From: Ceratotherium simum simum
Taxonomy: Eukaryota > Chordata > Mammalia > Perissodactyla > Rhinocerotidae
Assembly (NCBI RefSeq): GCF_000283155.1
Contig: NW_004454266.1
Coordinates: 134,649 to 198,648, forward strand
Length of the DNA: 64,000 nt
Direction of reading: 5' to 3'
Shown: positions 1-11,732 of the stretch, in pieces
Position numbering within the stretch: position 1 is the stretch's first letter
Layout: every line of letters begins with the position of its first letter
The notes under the pieces: generated by a model
What the model saw: the letters and a program-made list of their open reading frames with translations, nothing else
Told to the model about the DNA's origin: nothing
Databases searched by the model: none
Position numbers and translations under genes: made by a program

Positions 1-504
1 CCCACAGAGATTCTGACTGCCCCCTGCTGCCCCGGGTAACCCATTCTCTTGTGCAACAGGGAGAACTTCCCAGCTGCAAATGTAAAGCCCCACCTTGCAT
101 TTTCTCACCAATCTACTACTCTTTAGTCTGCACTAGAGGCTGCCGCTTGATAGTCTGACCCTCCTCTGTACTGCGTTTGGGTATTCTGTCCTTACATGTC
201 CTACTACCAGGTCTTTCTCTGTAACTGAGTCTCCTCTCGTCTGCCTGACCATGTGGCTCCTGTATTCAGAGCCAACTGTGTGATGGCATCCTAAGACCAG
301 AGGCCATCTCTGCCCCAGGCCCCACTACTGTGCTCCCTCTCGGCCCTGCCGTCAGGTTGTGCACTGCATCCCCTGAAGGCCGCATTCACATGGACCAAGA
401 TGTGAATAGTACCTCTTGGATTGTGCAGTGTGCATGGACACCATGGAGACTGGGGGCCCCCTCCCAGGCCACCGGTGATCCTGTTCTGTCTTTTGTCCCC
501 ACAG
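1..504 (+). other. TRIM26: TRIM26 last intron (3' part)
   Basis: Non-coding sequence ending in a pyrimidine-rich stretch and the acceptor AG at 503-504, just before the SPRY exon. The preceding coding exon of TRIM26 is short, and in the known protein it encodes residues like GKLLRDLEYK. I looked for it here and did not find it, so it lies left of the window. Confidence 0.8.
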
Positions 505-1187
505 TGAGTGTCACCCTGGACCCACAGTCAGCCAGTGGGTACCTGCAGCTGTCAGAGGACTGGAAGTGCGTGACCTACACCAGCCTGTACCAGGGTGCTT
601 ACCTGCACCCCCAGCAGTTTGACTGTGAGCCGGGGGTGCTGGGCAGCAAGGGCTTCACCTGGGGCAAGGTCTACTGGGAGGTGGAGGTGGAGAGGGAGGG
701 CTGGTCCGAGGATGAAGAGGAGGGGGACGAGGAGGAAGAGGGGGAAGAGGAGGAGGAGGAAGAGGAGGCCGTCTATGGGGATGGATACGACGACTGGGAA
801 ACGGATGAGGACGAGGAATCGTTGGGGGATGAAGAGGAAGAAGAGGAGGAGGAGGAGGAGGAAGTTCTGGAAAGCTGCATGGTGGGGGTGGCCAGAGACT
901 CTGTGAAGAGGAAGGGAGACCTCTCCCTGCGGCCGGAGGATGGGGTGTGGGCGCTGCGCCTCTCCTCTGCGGGCATCTGGGCCAACACCAACCCCGAGGC
1001 TGAACTCTTCCCAGCCCTGCGGCCCCGGAGAGTGGGCATCGCCCTGGATTATGAAGGGGGCACTGTGACTTTCACCAACGCAGAGTCACAGGAACTCATC
1101 TACACCTTCACTGCCACCTTCACCCGGCGCCTGGTCCCCTTCCTGTGGCTCAAGTGGCCGGGAACACGCCTCCTGCTGAGACCCTGA
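505..1187 (+). CDS. TRIM26: TRIM26, last coding exon (PRY-SPRY domain), partial
   Basis: This is the terminal exon of TRIM26, a RING-type E3 ubiquitin ligase of the MHC TRIM cluster, known to modulate interferon and NF-kB signalling. Only the PRY-SPRY (B30.2) domain is in the window. The exon enters in phase 1, completing a Val codon split across the intron, and encodes about 226 residues to the TGA at 1185-1187. It begins [19 protein letters not shown], has the PRY LDP motif and the WEVEV motif, and ends [18 protein letters not shown]. The domain is interrupted by a long Glu/Asp-rich insertion between [10 protein letters not shown] and [10 protein letters not shown]. That acidic insertion is a hallmark of TRIM26 and separates it from its neighbours. 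The RING, B-box and coiled-coil exons are outside the window. An open frame extends upstream to 330, but it runs through the intron and is not coding. Confidence 0.96.
705..864 (+). repeat. GAG/GAA-rich purine tract coding the TRIM26 acidic loop
   Basis: Two near-pure runs of GAG/GAA/GAC codons (about 709-768 and 832-864) flank a short [18 protein letters not shown] segment. The tract encodes the acidic insertion inside the SPRY domain. Such purine-only runs are prone to length change and can form triplex DNA. Here the frame is kept throughout. Confidence 0.85.
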
Positions 1188-1961
1188 GCCCCAGTGCCTG
1201 TCCCTGGCCCCACACCCACAGATGCTTCACTTCTCAAATTCCAGGACTCCGTGAGGAGGGGAAGGAGGTGCCTGGCCAGAGCACCTGGAGCAGGAGAGGG
1301 GAGGGACCCCATGTCCACTGCCGCTCTCCTCCCTACGGCTGTGGCCCCGTTGAGACCTCGCTAAGTGCTGTTGCTCCATCCACACTGCTGTAGTTCGGCT
1401 CCTCTCCCACCTCCTGGAGGTTTCCTTGCAAAATTCTGACCCTGCGGACCGTTAGGGCTCCTCCCTCCCTTCAGCCCACTGCCTTTGACCCAGCTCTACA
1501 TACTTTTTGTTGAATAAGAGGCAAGGGCAGCATTTTCTTGCCCAGTATGGCACCCCATGCCAGCTGTTCTTGGGAAAGACCAGTTGACCATTACGCTCAA
1601 GGCCATTTTGCTGTCCTCAAATCCAGTACTCCTCTGCCCAAATCTACTCCTGCTGCCTGCCTTCCCTGGCACTTTAAACAGACCTACTACCACCCCAACT
1701 CAGAGTTAAACATCATGAAAATGCTGGAAATGAACTGAATCAAAATCCACTGAGGCTTCCCGGGCCATTTAAGTGAGCCGCCTGGAGTGGCAGTGGAAAT
1801 GGTCCTGTGAGGTCCAGAGGAGAATCCGTGCTCCTCAGAGACCAGGGGTAGCATAGGAAGTTCCCATAACTAAGGAGGTGGGACTCCCTGGAGCCATCTG
1901 TGGTCTTAGGGGAAAGGTCTAGATACATGTGGCTTTGGGGTAACAGTTTTGATAGGTGATC

Positions 1962-1967
1962 AATAAA
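1962..1967 (+). promoter_or_regulatory. Likely TRIM26 polyadenylation signal
   Basis: AATAAA about 775 nt after the TRIM26 stop, followed within 10-30 nt by a G/T-rich stretch (1971-2000). This is the usual layout of a cleavage site, which would make 1188-1990 the 3' UTR. An AATAAA at 2670 lies inside an L2 tail and is less convincing. Confidence 0.6.
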
Positions 1968-2429
1968 TTATCGTTGTGGGTTGGTCTTTGTGAGGAGAGT
2001 TTTTAAAAGGATCCAGAATATTCTGCTCTTGATTGGTCCATCTAAAAACACCAAGGCAAATCCAGTCAAGCAAATCCTCCCCTGCCTTGGAAGCTCTGAT
2101 CACTTTCTCCGGTCGGGTATTAAGCTTCTGTCACTGGCCGTGCTCAACACTGAGGTTGCGTTTTCCTAGGACAGGGGTTGGGGAGGGGAAGACAGCTGTG
2201 TGGGGAGAGGAGAGGAAGGCAGCAGGAGTCCACAAGCCCACCAGGTCTTCAGGTCAAGAGAGGGATTAAAGCGTATCCTCGTTGCTTATAGGCCCGACCC
2301 AAGTCCCAGCCTCTGTGTCAGCTCCCCTAGTGCCATAGTTTAACATGAGCTCCCTGCTCCGGCCGGATTACCTCGCAGCCTTCGTCTTTACCCATTCTGA
2401 GCACTCTGCCAGTCCCCTGCTTATCCAAC

Positions 2430-2690
2430 TCTAACTCCTCCCCCTGCTCCAAGAGACTGTTCCCACCACCGTGGATCTGGGGGTCCCTTAGTCACCACGT
2501 TGTCTCAAAGTTGCACTCTCTGCGTATATCACATGCTGCCTGAGTCACATGTACATCTGATTTCTGCCTCTAGTTTTGTAAGCTCCCTGAGGGAGGGTTC
2601 CATATCTTACACTTCCCTTGTATTCTCCATGGCACCTAGTGCAGTGCTGGGCGCAGAGTAGGTGCTCAATAAAAACTTGTTGAATGAACA
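2430..2690 (+). repeat. L2 LINE 3' end
   Basis: Text typical of the mammalian L2 3' end: an 'agctccctgagggaggg' block, then 'gtgctgggcgcagagtagg', then GTGCTCAATAAA and a TTGTTGAATGAA tail at 2641-2690. The interval 2000-2430 holds nothing I can name. Confidence 0.65.
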
Positions 2691-3875
2691 GCTTGGATTT
2701 ATATATATTTTATTATAACTCAAATATCACCAGATCGTCTCAGTCTGTGTCTACAAAGAAGTTCCATTGACAGCACTAGCCCAGGGTTTTTCTTTTGTGC
2801 CCCTTCTGGGTCCTTCAGAACTCTGCAACTTTGCTTTCTCTTCTCTGCGCACATGCTGTCATTTTTGGAAATCCCCAAAGAGCCCCTCACGGACACAGAC
2901 TGGCCAACACCGAGGCTCCACCTTGTTCTGTCCTCGTTGGTGGCCCTGAGCTGAGATCCAGCATCTCAGCATGTGATGGGGCTCCTGTGAGAAGAGTGAC
3001 AACCAGCACAGCACACCCACAATCCTGGGAAAATAAGCCATGTCCCCCCAAAAATATAACCTACAGAGATTCAGGCCTGCCTCCTAACACATTCAGGAGG
3101 GATGTGTTAGGGGAACCGTCTGACCAGTTCTTGTCTTTTCTTTCTGATTTTTTTTAAATTGCCATCTTAGAGATAGAAAAGGGAGGATTACACAAAGTAC
3201 CTCTAAGATTATACTAGTGACAAAGGGCATATTTCCTCCTGTGCTGTCATGTGTGGACTCGTTTATGTTTTCCCTTTTTATTGTTTTTTAATTTATCTTT
3301 TCTTTATAAGTACATATATGCAAAATGTGTCCATTATTAGAAATAAGACATGCATTATCAATTGTAATAAGGTCAGTTAATCCACATTTGAACCCTGAGA
3401 GACAGTAATTACTAGTATGTTCTTGAAAATTTAAATTTATTTTGTTGATTGATGTGAATCATTCCATAAAATCATACTCTACTAATCTTTTGTTTATGGA
3501 ATAATTTCATAATTTCTCAAAATGACTTTTATCTTTGCTTAGAAAGAATTTTTAAATAACCAGATTTTTGAAACTTTTTAGGGTGATCATTGTATAATTA
3601 AAAGCTAATAGCTATTAAATAGGGAACATTTCTTTTGAACAAAATATTAATGCTTTCAGGTCATTGTTGCTTTAATGAGTTTTATGAGTGTCATACTTTC
3701 AAAATAAACTCTAGAAGATAAAAAAAACTTTAAGCATAAAAGACCCTTGCAAAATAATAAACAAAAATGTGTGCTTTATGGCACCACCTTAGTACAGAAA
3801 GTTGCCAGTAAGATTTATGCAACAAATTCTTTTGAACCTTTTTATTTTATTTTGTTTTTTATTTTTATTTTATTT
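2691..3875. other. Gene-free interval, AT-rich
   Basis: No exon-like or gene-like signal. 3130-3870 is strongly AT-rich and is probably decayed LINE sequence, which I cannot assign. Confidence 0.5.
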
Positions 3876-4057
3876 TGCTGAGGAAAATTCACCCTGAGCT
3901 AACATCTGTGCCACTCTTCCTCTATTTTGTATGTGGGTCACCACCACAGCATGGCTGATGAGTGGTGTAGGTCTGTGCCTGGGAACCGAACCAGTGAACA
4001 TGGGCCACTGAAGCAGAGTGCACTGAACTTAACCATTAGGCCACTGGGCCAGCCCCA
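3876..4057 (-). mobile_element. ERE-like SINE (tRNA-derived)
   Basis: In reverse complement it opens GGGGCTGGCCCAGTGGCCTA and ends with the antisense of the 'CTGAGCTAACATCTG' body, next to a T-rich (A-tail) run at 3838-3875. It is diverged, so it is an older copy. Confidence 0.85.
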
Positions 4058-4639
4058 GAACCTTTTTATTTTTTATATTCATGTTTTTAAAGTTGTCTTT
4101 TATGAACTACATCTGCACGTATGGTCAAATCTATTTACCATCCTTATCACAAAAGAAAAAAAGAAGAGTCCCATTCCTCTCCCCAAGGATCCAATTCATC
4201 CTTTTTAGCAGACTATTTTGGTGTTTACCTTAATTTTTTCTAAATAACATGAGTTTGGGGCATTATCCTCTGATTTCCCACTGTGGAGAAGGAGGATTTA
4301 GTTCTGCTCTCCCTTTCCCTCACCATGCTTGCACACCCACACTCTTCCCAGCCATCCCCACCCCTTCAATGTGGTCCTAAGATCAGATGAGTACTCAGTA
4401 CGTTCATCATTATGTCTGTGTAAAAGCTGTTTACACCTGGGGATGTGGCAAACTATGATTGCCTTTCCTTCCTGTACAGCTTTGTCTTCCCTGGAGTTAA
4501 GTACCTTTTCCCCCCTTTTGCTTCATTTCCTGCATCGTTATTACTAATTGAACCCCAACTCTTCACCAGTTGTCAGAATCTCTCAAGATATACCATCATC
4601 AAATGCTCTTATTTTGTCTTCTTGACATGTCTCTCCTGA

Positions 4640-5260
4640 AGCTTCCTGACCTTCAGTCTGAATAGTTGCTCCGTCAGCTGTGCAAAGCTCCTGGATCTCC
4701 CTTCACCTTCATATTGGGAATCCTGGGTTGGTTCTTCTATTTCTTTATCCTGTTTTCCCCCTTCTTGATTTACTTCATTTTGGTGAAACATCATCCAATA
4801 GCTTCCTGAGAAATGGTGCATTTGAATTTTTGAATTTGAAAGTTGAATTTTTGAAATCTTAAATATCTGGAAATGTCTCTCCTACCTTCACAGTTACTCG
4901 ATAGATTCAGTAAATGTAGGATTCTGTGTTGGAAATAATTTCCCTTCAGAATATCAAAGGCCTTGATTCTTCCATTGCCTTCTGGCTTCCATTGTTGCTG
5001 TTGAGAATTCCTGTGGTGCTCTGATTCCTGAACCTTTGTATATGGCCTGTGTTCTCTTTCTGGAAGCTTATAGAGTCTTACCTGTTTCCTTACTCTTAAA
5101 TTTCTTGATATGCCTTTGTATGAGTCTTTTCTCCCCATTGTGCTAATTAACTGAGTGGGCCCTGTCATTCTAGAAGTTCAAAACCTTTCAGTTCTTGGAA
5201 ACTTGAATTATTTCTTGATGATTTTTCTCTTCTTCATTTTCTCTATTCTCTCAAATGTGT
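4640..5260 (-). repeat. Old LINE-derived sequence (L1M-like)
   Basis: T-rich sequence with phrases common in antisense old L1 3' parts, such as 'gttgctgttgagaattcc' and 'tgtgttggaaataatttccc'. The family name is a guess from memory. 4058-4640 shows nothing recognisable. Confidence 0.35.
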
Positions 5261-5284
5261 TATCTCCGCCTTCATATGTCTCCT

Positions 5285-5775
5285 GAATTGATTTGTTGAG
5301 TACCTGTGATGTGCCAGCATGTTTCTAGTTTACAATAGTGATAAGGTGAACAAGGTGAGTTTATATTCCAGTGAAGGGTGATAGGCAATGAATGAAAATA
5401 AAAAATAAAATAGTAATTAGCACTATGCAAAGAACTAAAATAGGACTGCAATGGATAGTGACCTGGTGTCTACTTTATAATGGATGATTAGAAGGAGTTT
5501 CTTGGAGAAAGTGGCATTAAAGCTGAAATCTGAATGATGAGAAGGAAGGTCTAAGATCACACCAGGCAGAGGGAATGGCAATGTCATCAGGCAGGGACAA
5601 TCTGGGAACAGAAAGAGTGTGTCTAAGCAGGGAGAGTGGTAGAGAGGTAAGCAGAGACAAATCATGTGGGCCTTGTGGACCATGCTAGAGTTTGGATTTT
5701 CTAAGTGCCTTGGGAAGCTAATGAAGCATTATAAGCAGGGGAATTCAATAAGCAAATATTGAGAACCTATTATTT
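5285..5775 (-). repeat. Antisense L2 LINE fragment
   Basis: Reads as the reverse of L2 3' sequence: 'gtacctgtgatgtgccag', then 'aaagtggcattaaagctgaa', then 'tgggccttgtggaccatg'. Similar text recurs at 26880-27990. Confidence 0.65.
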
Positions 5776-5919
5776 GCCAGGCACTGTTCGTGGCACTTGG
5801 ATGCATCAGTTTTTTAAAAAATCCCTTTCGTCAGGGAACTTACATTCTAGAAGGGAGAAGAAGACAATAAAAATAATCATAGCAAATACAAAATACGTAG
5901 TATATTAGAAGGTCAAATA

Positions 5920-6185
5920 CAGTATGATCTCACTCATTAAATAGTAGATAATAACACCAACAAACAAACACATAGAGATTGGATTGGTGGTTATCAGAGG
6001 GGAAGGGGGGGAGGAGGAGGGCGAAAGGGATAATTAGGCACATGTGTGTGGTGATGGATTATAATTAGTATTTGGGTGGTGAACATGAGAATGTGATGTA
6101 ATCTATGCAGAAATAGAAGTATAATGATGTACACCTGAAATTTATACAATGTTATAAACCAATGTTACTGCAATAAACAAAAGAA
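5920..6185 (+). repeat. L1 3' end fragment
   Basis: 'gtatgatctcactcatt', 'attggattggtggttatcag' and the terminal 'gtacacctgaaatttatac ... gttataaaccaatgtta' followed by AATAAA are characteristic of young equine L1 3' ends. It lies between two antisense L2 segments, so it probably inserted into one older L2. Confidence 0.7.
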
Positions 6186-6239
6186 AAGAAAGAAGTGCAA
6201 TGGACAAATAAAAAGTATGATTACTTTTTTTAAAAGATC

Positions 6240-7020
6240 TCTTGTTTGGAGAAATGATTGCAGGCGATGAAAGGAAGCAGGGAGTCTAGAGAGAAGACTT
6301 TTGTGGTAAATCAGATGAGAGGTGACAGTGATTTGGACTAGGGTGATAGTAGGAGAGATGGAGAGAAATGAACACATCTGGAATGAGTTTTGAGAGTAGA
6401 CTCAACAGGACTTGCTAATTAGACTGAATGGATTGGAGGTGATCAGAAGGGAAATCAGTGACAACTCCTGGATTTTGGGTTCAACCAAGGAGATGAAGAT
6501 GAAAGTTAAGTATGATTGGGGAGTAGGTTTGGAAGCAGAAGTGGAAGAAGTCAAGACTTCTGTTTTGCTCGTGTTAAGTTGAAGATGTCTATGGACATCT
6601 AAATGGAGAAGTCAAGCGGGTAATGGGCTCTAAGAGTCAGGCTGGAGCTACAGATTTGGGAGTCAAAAATATACAGGTGCCATTTAAAGCCATGGGGTGA
6701 GTGTAAAGATAAAAAACTAGAGTGGGGCCCATATTGATCATTGGGGTACTCCAACATCTACAGGCCAGGCAGAGGAGGAGCTGGCAAAAAAAAAAAAGAA
6801 AAAAAGGAGCAGCCAGTTAGGTAGGAAGAAGCCCCATAAAGGAGGGGGCTGAAACTCAAGAGAAGATGTTTAAAGGAGGAAGTGGTCAACTGTGTCAAAT
6901 GCTGCTGAGACGTCATGGAGATAAGAACAAAGAAATAGCCAATGGATTTGGCAAAGCGGAGAGAATAGAAGATGAAGTGGAAAGAGCAATTACAACTTGT
7001 TCAAAAACTTCAGCTGAAAA
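6240..7020 (-). repeat. Antisense L2 LINE fragment (reverse-transcriptase region)
   Basis: 'gatatggtg...' aside, this stretch carries the antisense of the widely dispersed L2 segment that in sense encodes a decayed reverse transcriptase. Matching phrases are 'gccatttaaagccatggggt', 'ggggtactccaacat' and 'caactgtgtcaaatgctgct'. No frame is intact. 7020-7410 holds nothing recognisable. Confidence 0.6.
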
Positions 7021-7410
7021 TGAGTGCTAATAATTGGGCTGTGGGATATGGTGGATATTGTTTGTTTGCCTCACCGCTTACTTTCTCCACCCGGCTCTGT
7101 GCCCCGCAAGGATGACCTCTATGGAATGCATCAACCAGGCTCTCTTGCCTCTGACTTCTAATTGGGTTTAGCCAATGCATGGCACCTGTGGGAGATAAGA
7201 GGGTGGGAACAGAGAGAGGTCAGTATTTGTTTCCCTTCCCCTCCTGGACCGATGGGTTGGCTGATGCTGCTGTCCTCTACCTGAGGCCACAGCTTCTGCT
7301 GGAGCTACAGCTCTCTCCAGGTTCCAGGACTGCCTTAACCCCACACGCATCTTTGTAAATAGTCCCTCTATTAAACTCTCCTTAATTACTCCTTTTAAGT
7401 TGTGATGGTA

Positions 7411-7622
7411 TGGGCCAGCCCTGTGGCTTGGTGAAGTGCGTGCTCTGCAATGCTGGTGGCCCGGGTTCGGATCCCGGGTGCGCATCAAGGCACCACTTCT
7501 CCGTCCATCCTGAGGCCGAGTCCCACATACAGCAACTAGAAGGATGTGCAGCTATGACATACAACTATCTACTGGGGCTTTGGGGGGAAAAATAAAATAA
7601 ATAAAATCTTTAAAAAAAAAAA
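7411..7622 (+). mobile_element. ERE1 SINE
   Basis: tRNA-derived head (GGGCCAGCCCTGTGGCTTGG), the box-B-like 'gggttcggatcccgg', the common body 'catacagcaactagaagg' and 'atctactggggctttgggg', then an A-rich tail. 'gtgatggt' flanks both ends as a probable target-site duplication. Confidence 0.93.
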
Positions 7623-9204
7623 AGTGATGGTGACAGCAAACCAACTTTTGGCTGTGGGTGATGGAGAGAGGTAAAGGAAGCGGGGAAATGGAACACTGCT
7701 GGGGTGAGGCTGTTGGTGGAACTAGGGGACTGGATTGTGATAGGCATGTTTTTAGGAGGCAGGAAGAGAGAAGGTCCTTAAAGCCTGACTTTTGGTATTT
7801 GCATTAAAGTCAAGGCCCTTGATGGTAATTGACAAGATAAGATGGTGATTATTCAGGTAGTCTTCTCAGGCGTGTGATAAAGAGAATGGAATGGAGAACC
7901 AGCTTGGAGCTGGTGCTTGGCTTGTGGAGATGATATGCTGGTGCCCATCCTCCACCTAGTTTACAGACCTGGGTGGAGAGGAGAGATTATAGATTCCAAA
8001 AGAATCTTCCGGGGGGGGGGGGTCAGAGCAGTTTTGAATAAAAGCAAATTGAATGATGAAATGATGACAGAAATTGTGATAGATTTGTTTCTTTCATCTC
8101 AGTATTTATATTATTTATTTATTTCTCTTTTATTTAATTACCTAGGACCTCCAGTGCAGGGTTGAACAGAAGAAATGACAGCCATCTTTGTCTTGTTCCT
8201 GATTTTCAAAGATGTTCTGTTTTTTAGTTAGAATTATTAAGTATGTGAAATTCAATGTTTGATGTATTATTTTGTAGTATATTCTTTATAAGGTAAGAAA
8301 ATTCGATTCCTAGTTTATTAAGCATTTTCGTTAGGAATGTATATTGAATTGAATATCAAATGCTTTTCTACTTCTGTTGAAATGATTATATTTTTCTTCT
8401 TTAATCTATTAATGAATGACATTGATGAATTTTTTATGTTAAACCAATTTTATATTCCAGGGGTAAACTCTATCACTTAATTCTTTTTTGCTCAATTCTG
8501 TTTATTAATTTTATTTATTTAGGATTTTTATATCTGTGTTCATAAGTAAAATTGGCTTACAGGTTTTCCTTATCTACATCTAGTTTTAGTATCAAGTTTA
8601 CATTAGGCTCATAAAATGATTTGGGAAGCATTCTGTCTGTTTTCTGCAATACTTTGTGGTGGGAATTATCTTTTTCTTTGCAAATTTGCCTGTAAAACCC
8701 AAGTGGACCCGGTGTTTGTTTTTATTGGGAAAGAGGAGGAAGGAGGGCTTAAATTTTTAATTTCTAATTCGATTTAATAAATGGCTGTAGATCTACTCAG
8801 ATTTTCTTTGTCATCACGGGTCAGCTTTGGTAAGTTATATTTTATATAAAATTGTCCGTTATGTCTCTATTTTCAAAGTTATTGATGTAAAGTTCTTCAC
8901 AATGCTCCGCAGTTGTCCTATTTTCCACTTCTAATATTGTTTATTTGTAGTTTTTCTTTTTTCTTGATCAATCTTGCTGAAGATTTGCTATTTTAGTAGT
9001 CTTTTCAAAGAACAAGCTTTCAGTGTTGTTGATTATTTTTATTTCTTTCATTTCTATTTCATTTATTTTTACTCTTTTCTCCTTTAACTTCTTTAGGCTT
9101 ACTCTATTTTTTTTAACTTACTGATTTAGACACTTAGTTTAATTTCACTATTTCTTTTTTCTCTAATATATGCATCTAAGACTATACATTTCCGTGTAAG
9201 TAAT

Positions 9205-9560
9205 ACTGTGCTGGATTTAAAGTTATGTCCACAAAATTCTTTGATACTTTTCCCTTCAAGAAGTAGAGCTTAATTCCTCTCCTCTTGAGGATGGACTTAG
9301 GGGCTCACTGCTAACAAATAGAACATGTGGAAGTGATGGTGTGTGAACTTGGAACTGGATGGTCCAGCTTCAGATCACTGCAGCCCCAGCTGACATCTCG
9401 AATGCAACTCATGAGAGACCCTGAGCCAGATCCACCAGCTAAGTTGCTCCCAGATTCCTGACCCACAGACACTGTGAGATAATAAATGTTTGTTGACTTA
9501 AGCTGCTAAATTTTAGGATGATTTGTTATTATGTAGCAATAGCTAACTGACACAACTGCT
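9205..9560 (+). mobile_element. MaLR/MLT1-like LTR fragment
   Basis: Contains 'aactcatgagagaccctgag', 'actgtgagataataaatg' and 'ttatgtagcaatagctaact', phrases typical of the 3' half of non-autonomous mammalian MaLR-type LTRs. It sits inside the antisense L1. No internal viral genes are present. The family assignment is from memory. Confidence 0.45.
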
Positions 9561-9764
9561 TTAGCTGCATCAAACACTTTTGATGTTTTCATTGTCTTTC
9601 AGTTCTAATATTTAAAAAATTTCGTTATGATTTCAGCTTTGGTCCACGAATAATTTAGCAGTGTGTTTTTAAAATTTTGTAAATGTATAGGTTTTTAAGA
9701 TTATCTTTGGTTTTGGATTTTTAATTTTATTACATTGTGATCCGAGATCATCATCTGCATGATT

Positions 9765-10365
9765 GACAAGATGAAAATCAATCGGCCACATTGTTTTAAG
9801 AAAAGAGCTCTGTCATTCATGACTTTATTGCATGGAGGGAGATGGGTAGTTTTCAAATCTCTTCTGACTAATAAATAAATCTTATAAGCATTTATACCTT
9901 TAGAAAACATGTTTACTCAAATATTACCAGGACAGTTTTATCAAGCAAGAATATCATTTAACAAAGCAGACACTTTAGAAACTCAAAGTTTTACTGGATT
10001 CTACAGAGTATAGTCATAACTTCTGGAGTTCAGGAATCTTGAAAGAATCTTTTGTTACAGATAGCATTTGCAAGAACAGTTTTATGACACAGAAAACAGA
10101 CTGGGTGATTATAGTTATGAGTTGCCACAAAAGTCTGTACTTAGAACTGTGATGTTCTTGTTGATGCTCTTGGCTAGACACCTCATCAGAACAAGCAGGA
10201 GAGAGCATCGCCCCCTGTCTTTCTGATATTCCTTTTGCCGGCAGCTGCGATTAGGATGTAGGAGAGCCGACATTCCCAAGACTCATGAATTCTACTGGTT
10301 AATGGCAGGAGGAAAGAGCAGGCCAAGAAGCTTAAAAACTTACACATGGAAGAAGAAAATTGTAA
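9765..10365. other. Unassigned ~600-bp insertion inside L1
   Basis: L1-like text stops near 9760 and resumes near 10370. The segment between is less T-rich and matches nothing I recognise. On the minus strand it has a TATAAA-like element (about 9890-9900) and AATAAA (about 9826-9831) some 60 nt further on, as a solo LTR would. No clear target-site duplication was found. Confidence 0.35.
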
Positions 10366-11085
10366 ACAAATAGAATGTGGGGCATGTAATGTTTTGCTTT
10401 GACGGTGATATTGATGTTTTGCACCTAGGTCTTGGTCTGTTATTTCTACATGTTCTGTCAGGACTCAAAAAGACTGTGTTATTGTTAAGTTCAGGGTTCT
10501 GTTTATGCCCATTAGATGAACATTATTTTGTTACTCAAATACGCTATATCTTTATTAGAAGAATCTTATTTTGTGGTTCAAATATTCTATATCCTTTTGA
10601 ATTTTTTCTCTTTAAGTATCAATCACTGAGATAAATATGTTTAAAAAGCTGCTACTCTGATTATTGATTTATCAAGCTCTTTTTGTAATTCTGACAATGT
10701 TAATGTTAAATGTATTAGAGCTTAGAATTGTTACACTTTCCAGATAAATTGTTCCTTTTACCAGAATGTAGTGTCCCTTCTTCTATAACCTAATAATACT
10801 TCTTGCGTTAAAGTTTATTTTCTCGGATATTAACATAGTTACATCAACATTCCCTTTATTACAGCTTGGTATATCATTTTTAATCTTTCAGTACCATTGT
10901 TTTATTAGTTCTTTTGGATTTTTCTCCAGTCTAGGAACCTGTCTTTTGGCAAATATGAGTTATTCTGCTTAAATTTATTGTAATTATTGATAGATCAATT
11001 AATTTCTATTATATTATTTTATGATTTCTATTTATCATTCTTTTTCTACACTTCTTTTTTTCTTCTTTGTTGGATTGATTAAGCT

Positions 11086-11250
11086 TTCTTTTTTTTTTTT
11101 TTGGAGGAAGATTGGCCCTGAGCTAACATCTGTTGCCAATCTTTCTCTTTTTCTTTTTTCTCCCCTAAGCCCCAGGACATAGCTGTATATCCTAGTTGTA
11201 GGTCCTTCTAGTTCTTCTATATGGGACTCTGCTTCAGCATGGCTTGATGA
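11086..11250 (-). mobile_element. Truncated ERE SINE
   Basis: A poly-T run, then the antisense body 'gattggccctgagctaac' and 'gggactctgcttcagcatgg'. It stops before the tRNA-derived head, exactly where the LTR-like sequence begins. Confidence 0.8.
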
Positions 11251-11732
11251 TTACCATAGATAACTCTGGGTATCGATAGACTGGGAGGGTCCTTGCTAAG
11301 CCCATTCTTATCAAAGTTCTGTTTACCGAACATTTACGTTTGTAACGGAAATCTCCGTTTGTAAAGGTATCTCCCTCTCTGAACTGGGAAAAGTGGGGGA
11401 TGACCTCATTTCCAGAAACTTGTCAATGTGGGAAGTGAGGCCTTAAATCTGCATAATAACCTTACTCTTGTTTACTGTGCTTTTCCGGTAATCTCCCATA
11501 GCTGACTCCCCCGACTCCCAACATCCTCCTTTGTCTTTAGCTGAAGATAGTATTTAAGATGAGAACCTCTGCCATTTTGTTGAGTTACCCAGTTTTTCCA
11601 GGTCTCTCCCGTGTATACGTGTTATAAAGCTTTGTTTCATTTTATCCTGCTATTTGGTCTCAGGTCAATTTAATTTGTAGCGCAGCCAGAAAGGACACAG
11701 AGTGGATAGAGGATAGTCTTCCTCCCCTTCAC
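11251..11732 (+). mobile_element. Solo-LTR-like element, probably ERV1 class
   Basis: A 480-bp block with an end like those of mammalian ERV1 LTRs: 'tataaagctttgtttcattt', 'ggtcaatttaatttgtag', 'gcagccagaaagg' and a terminal 'tcttcctccccttca'. It contains no gag, pol or env sequence. No matching direct repeats were found at the two ends, so the exact limits are uncertain. Confidence 0.45.

Noticed and set aside
8..35. Possible small TRIM26 exon at the left edge (flanked by AG and GT)
   Set aside because: Its 28 nt would break the phase, and its translation does not match the known residues before the SPRY domain.
330..504. Upstream extension of the TRIM26 open frame to an ATG at 330
   Set aside because: The stretch is intron: a clear acceptor lies at 503-504 and the known protein continues from a short upstream exon, not from this sequence.
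11251..11732. Functional endogenous retrovirus
   Set aside because: Only an LTR-like block is present, with no gag, pol or env sequence next to it.
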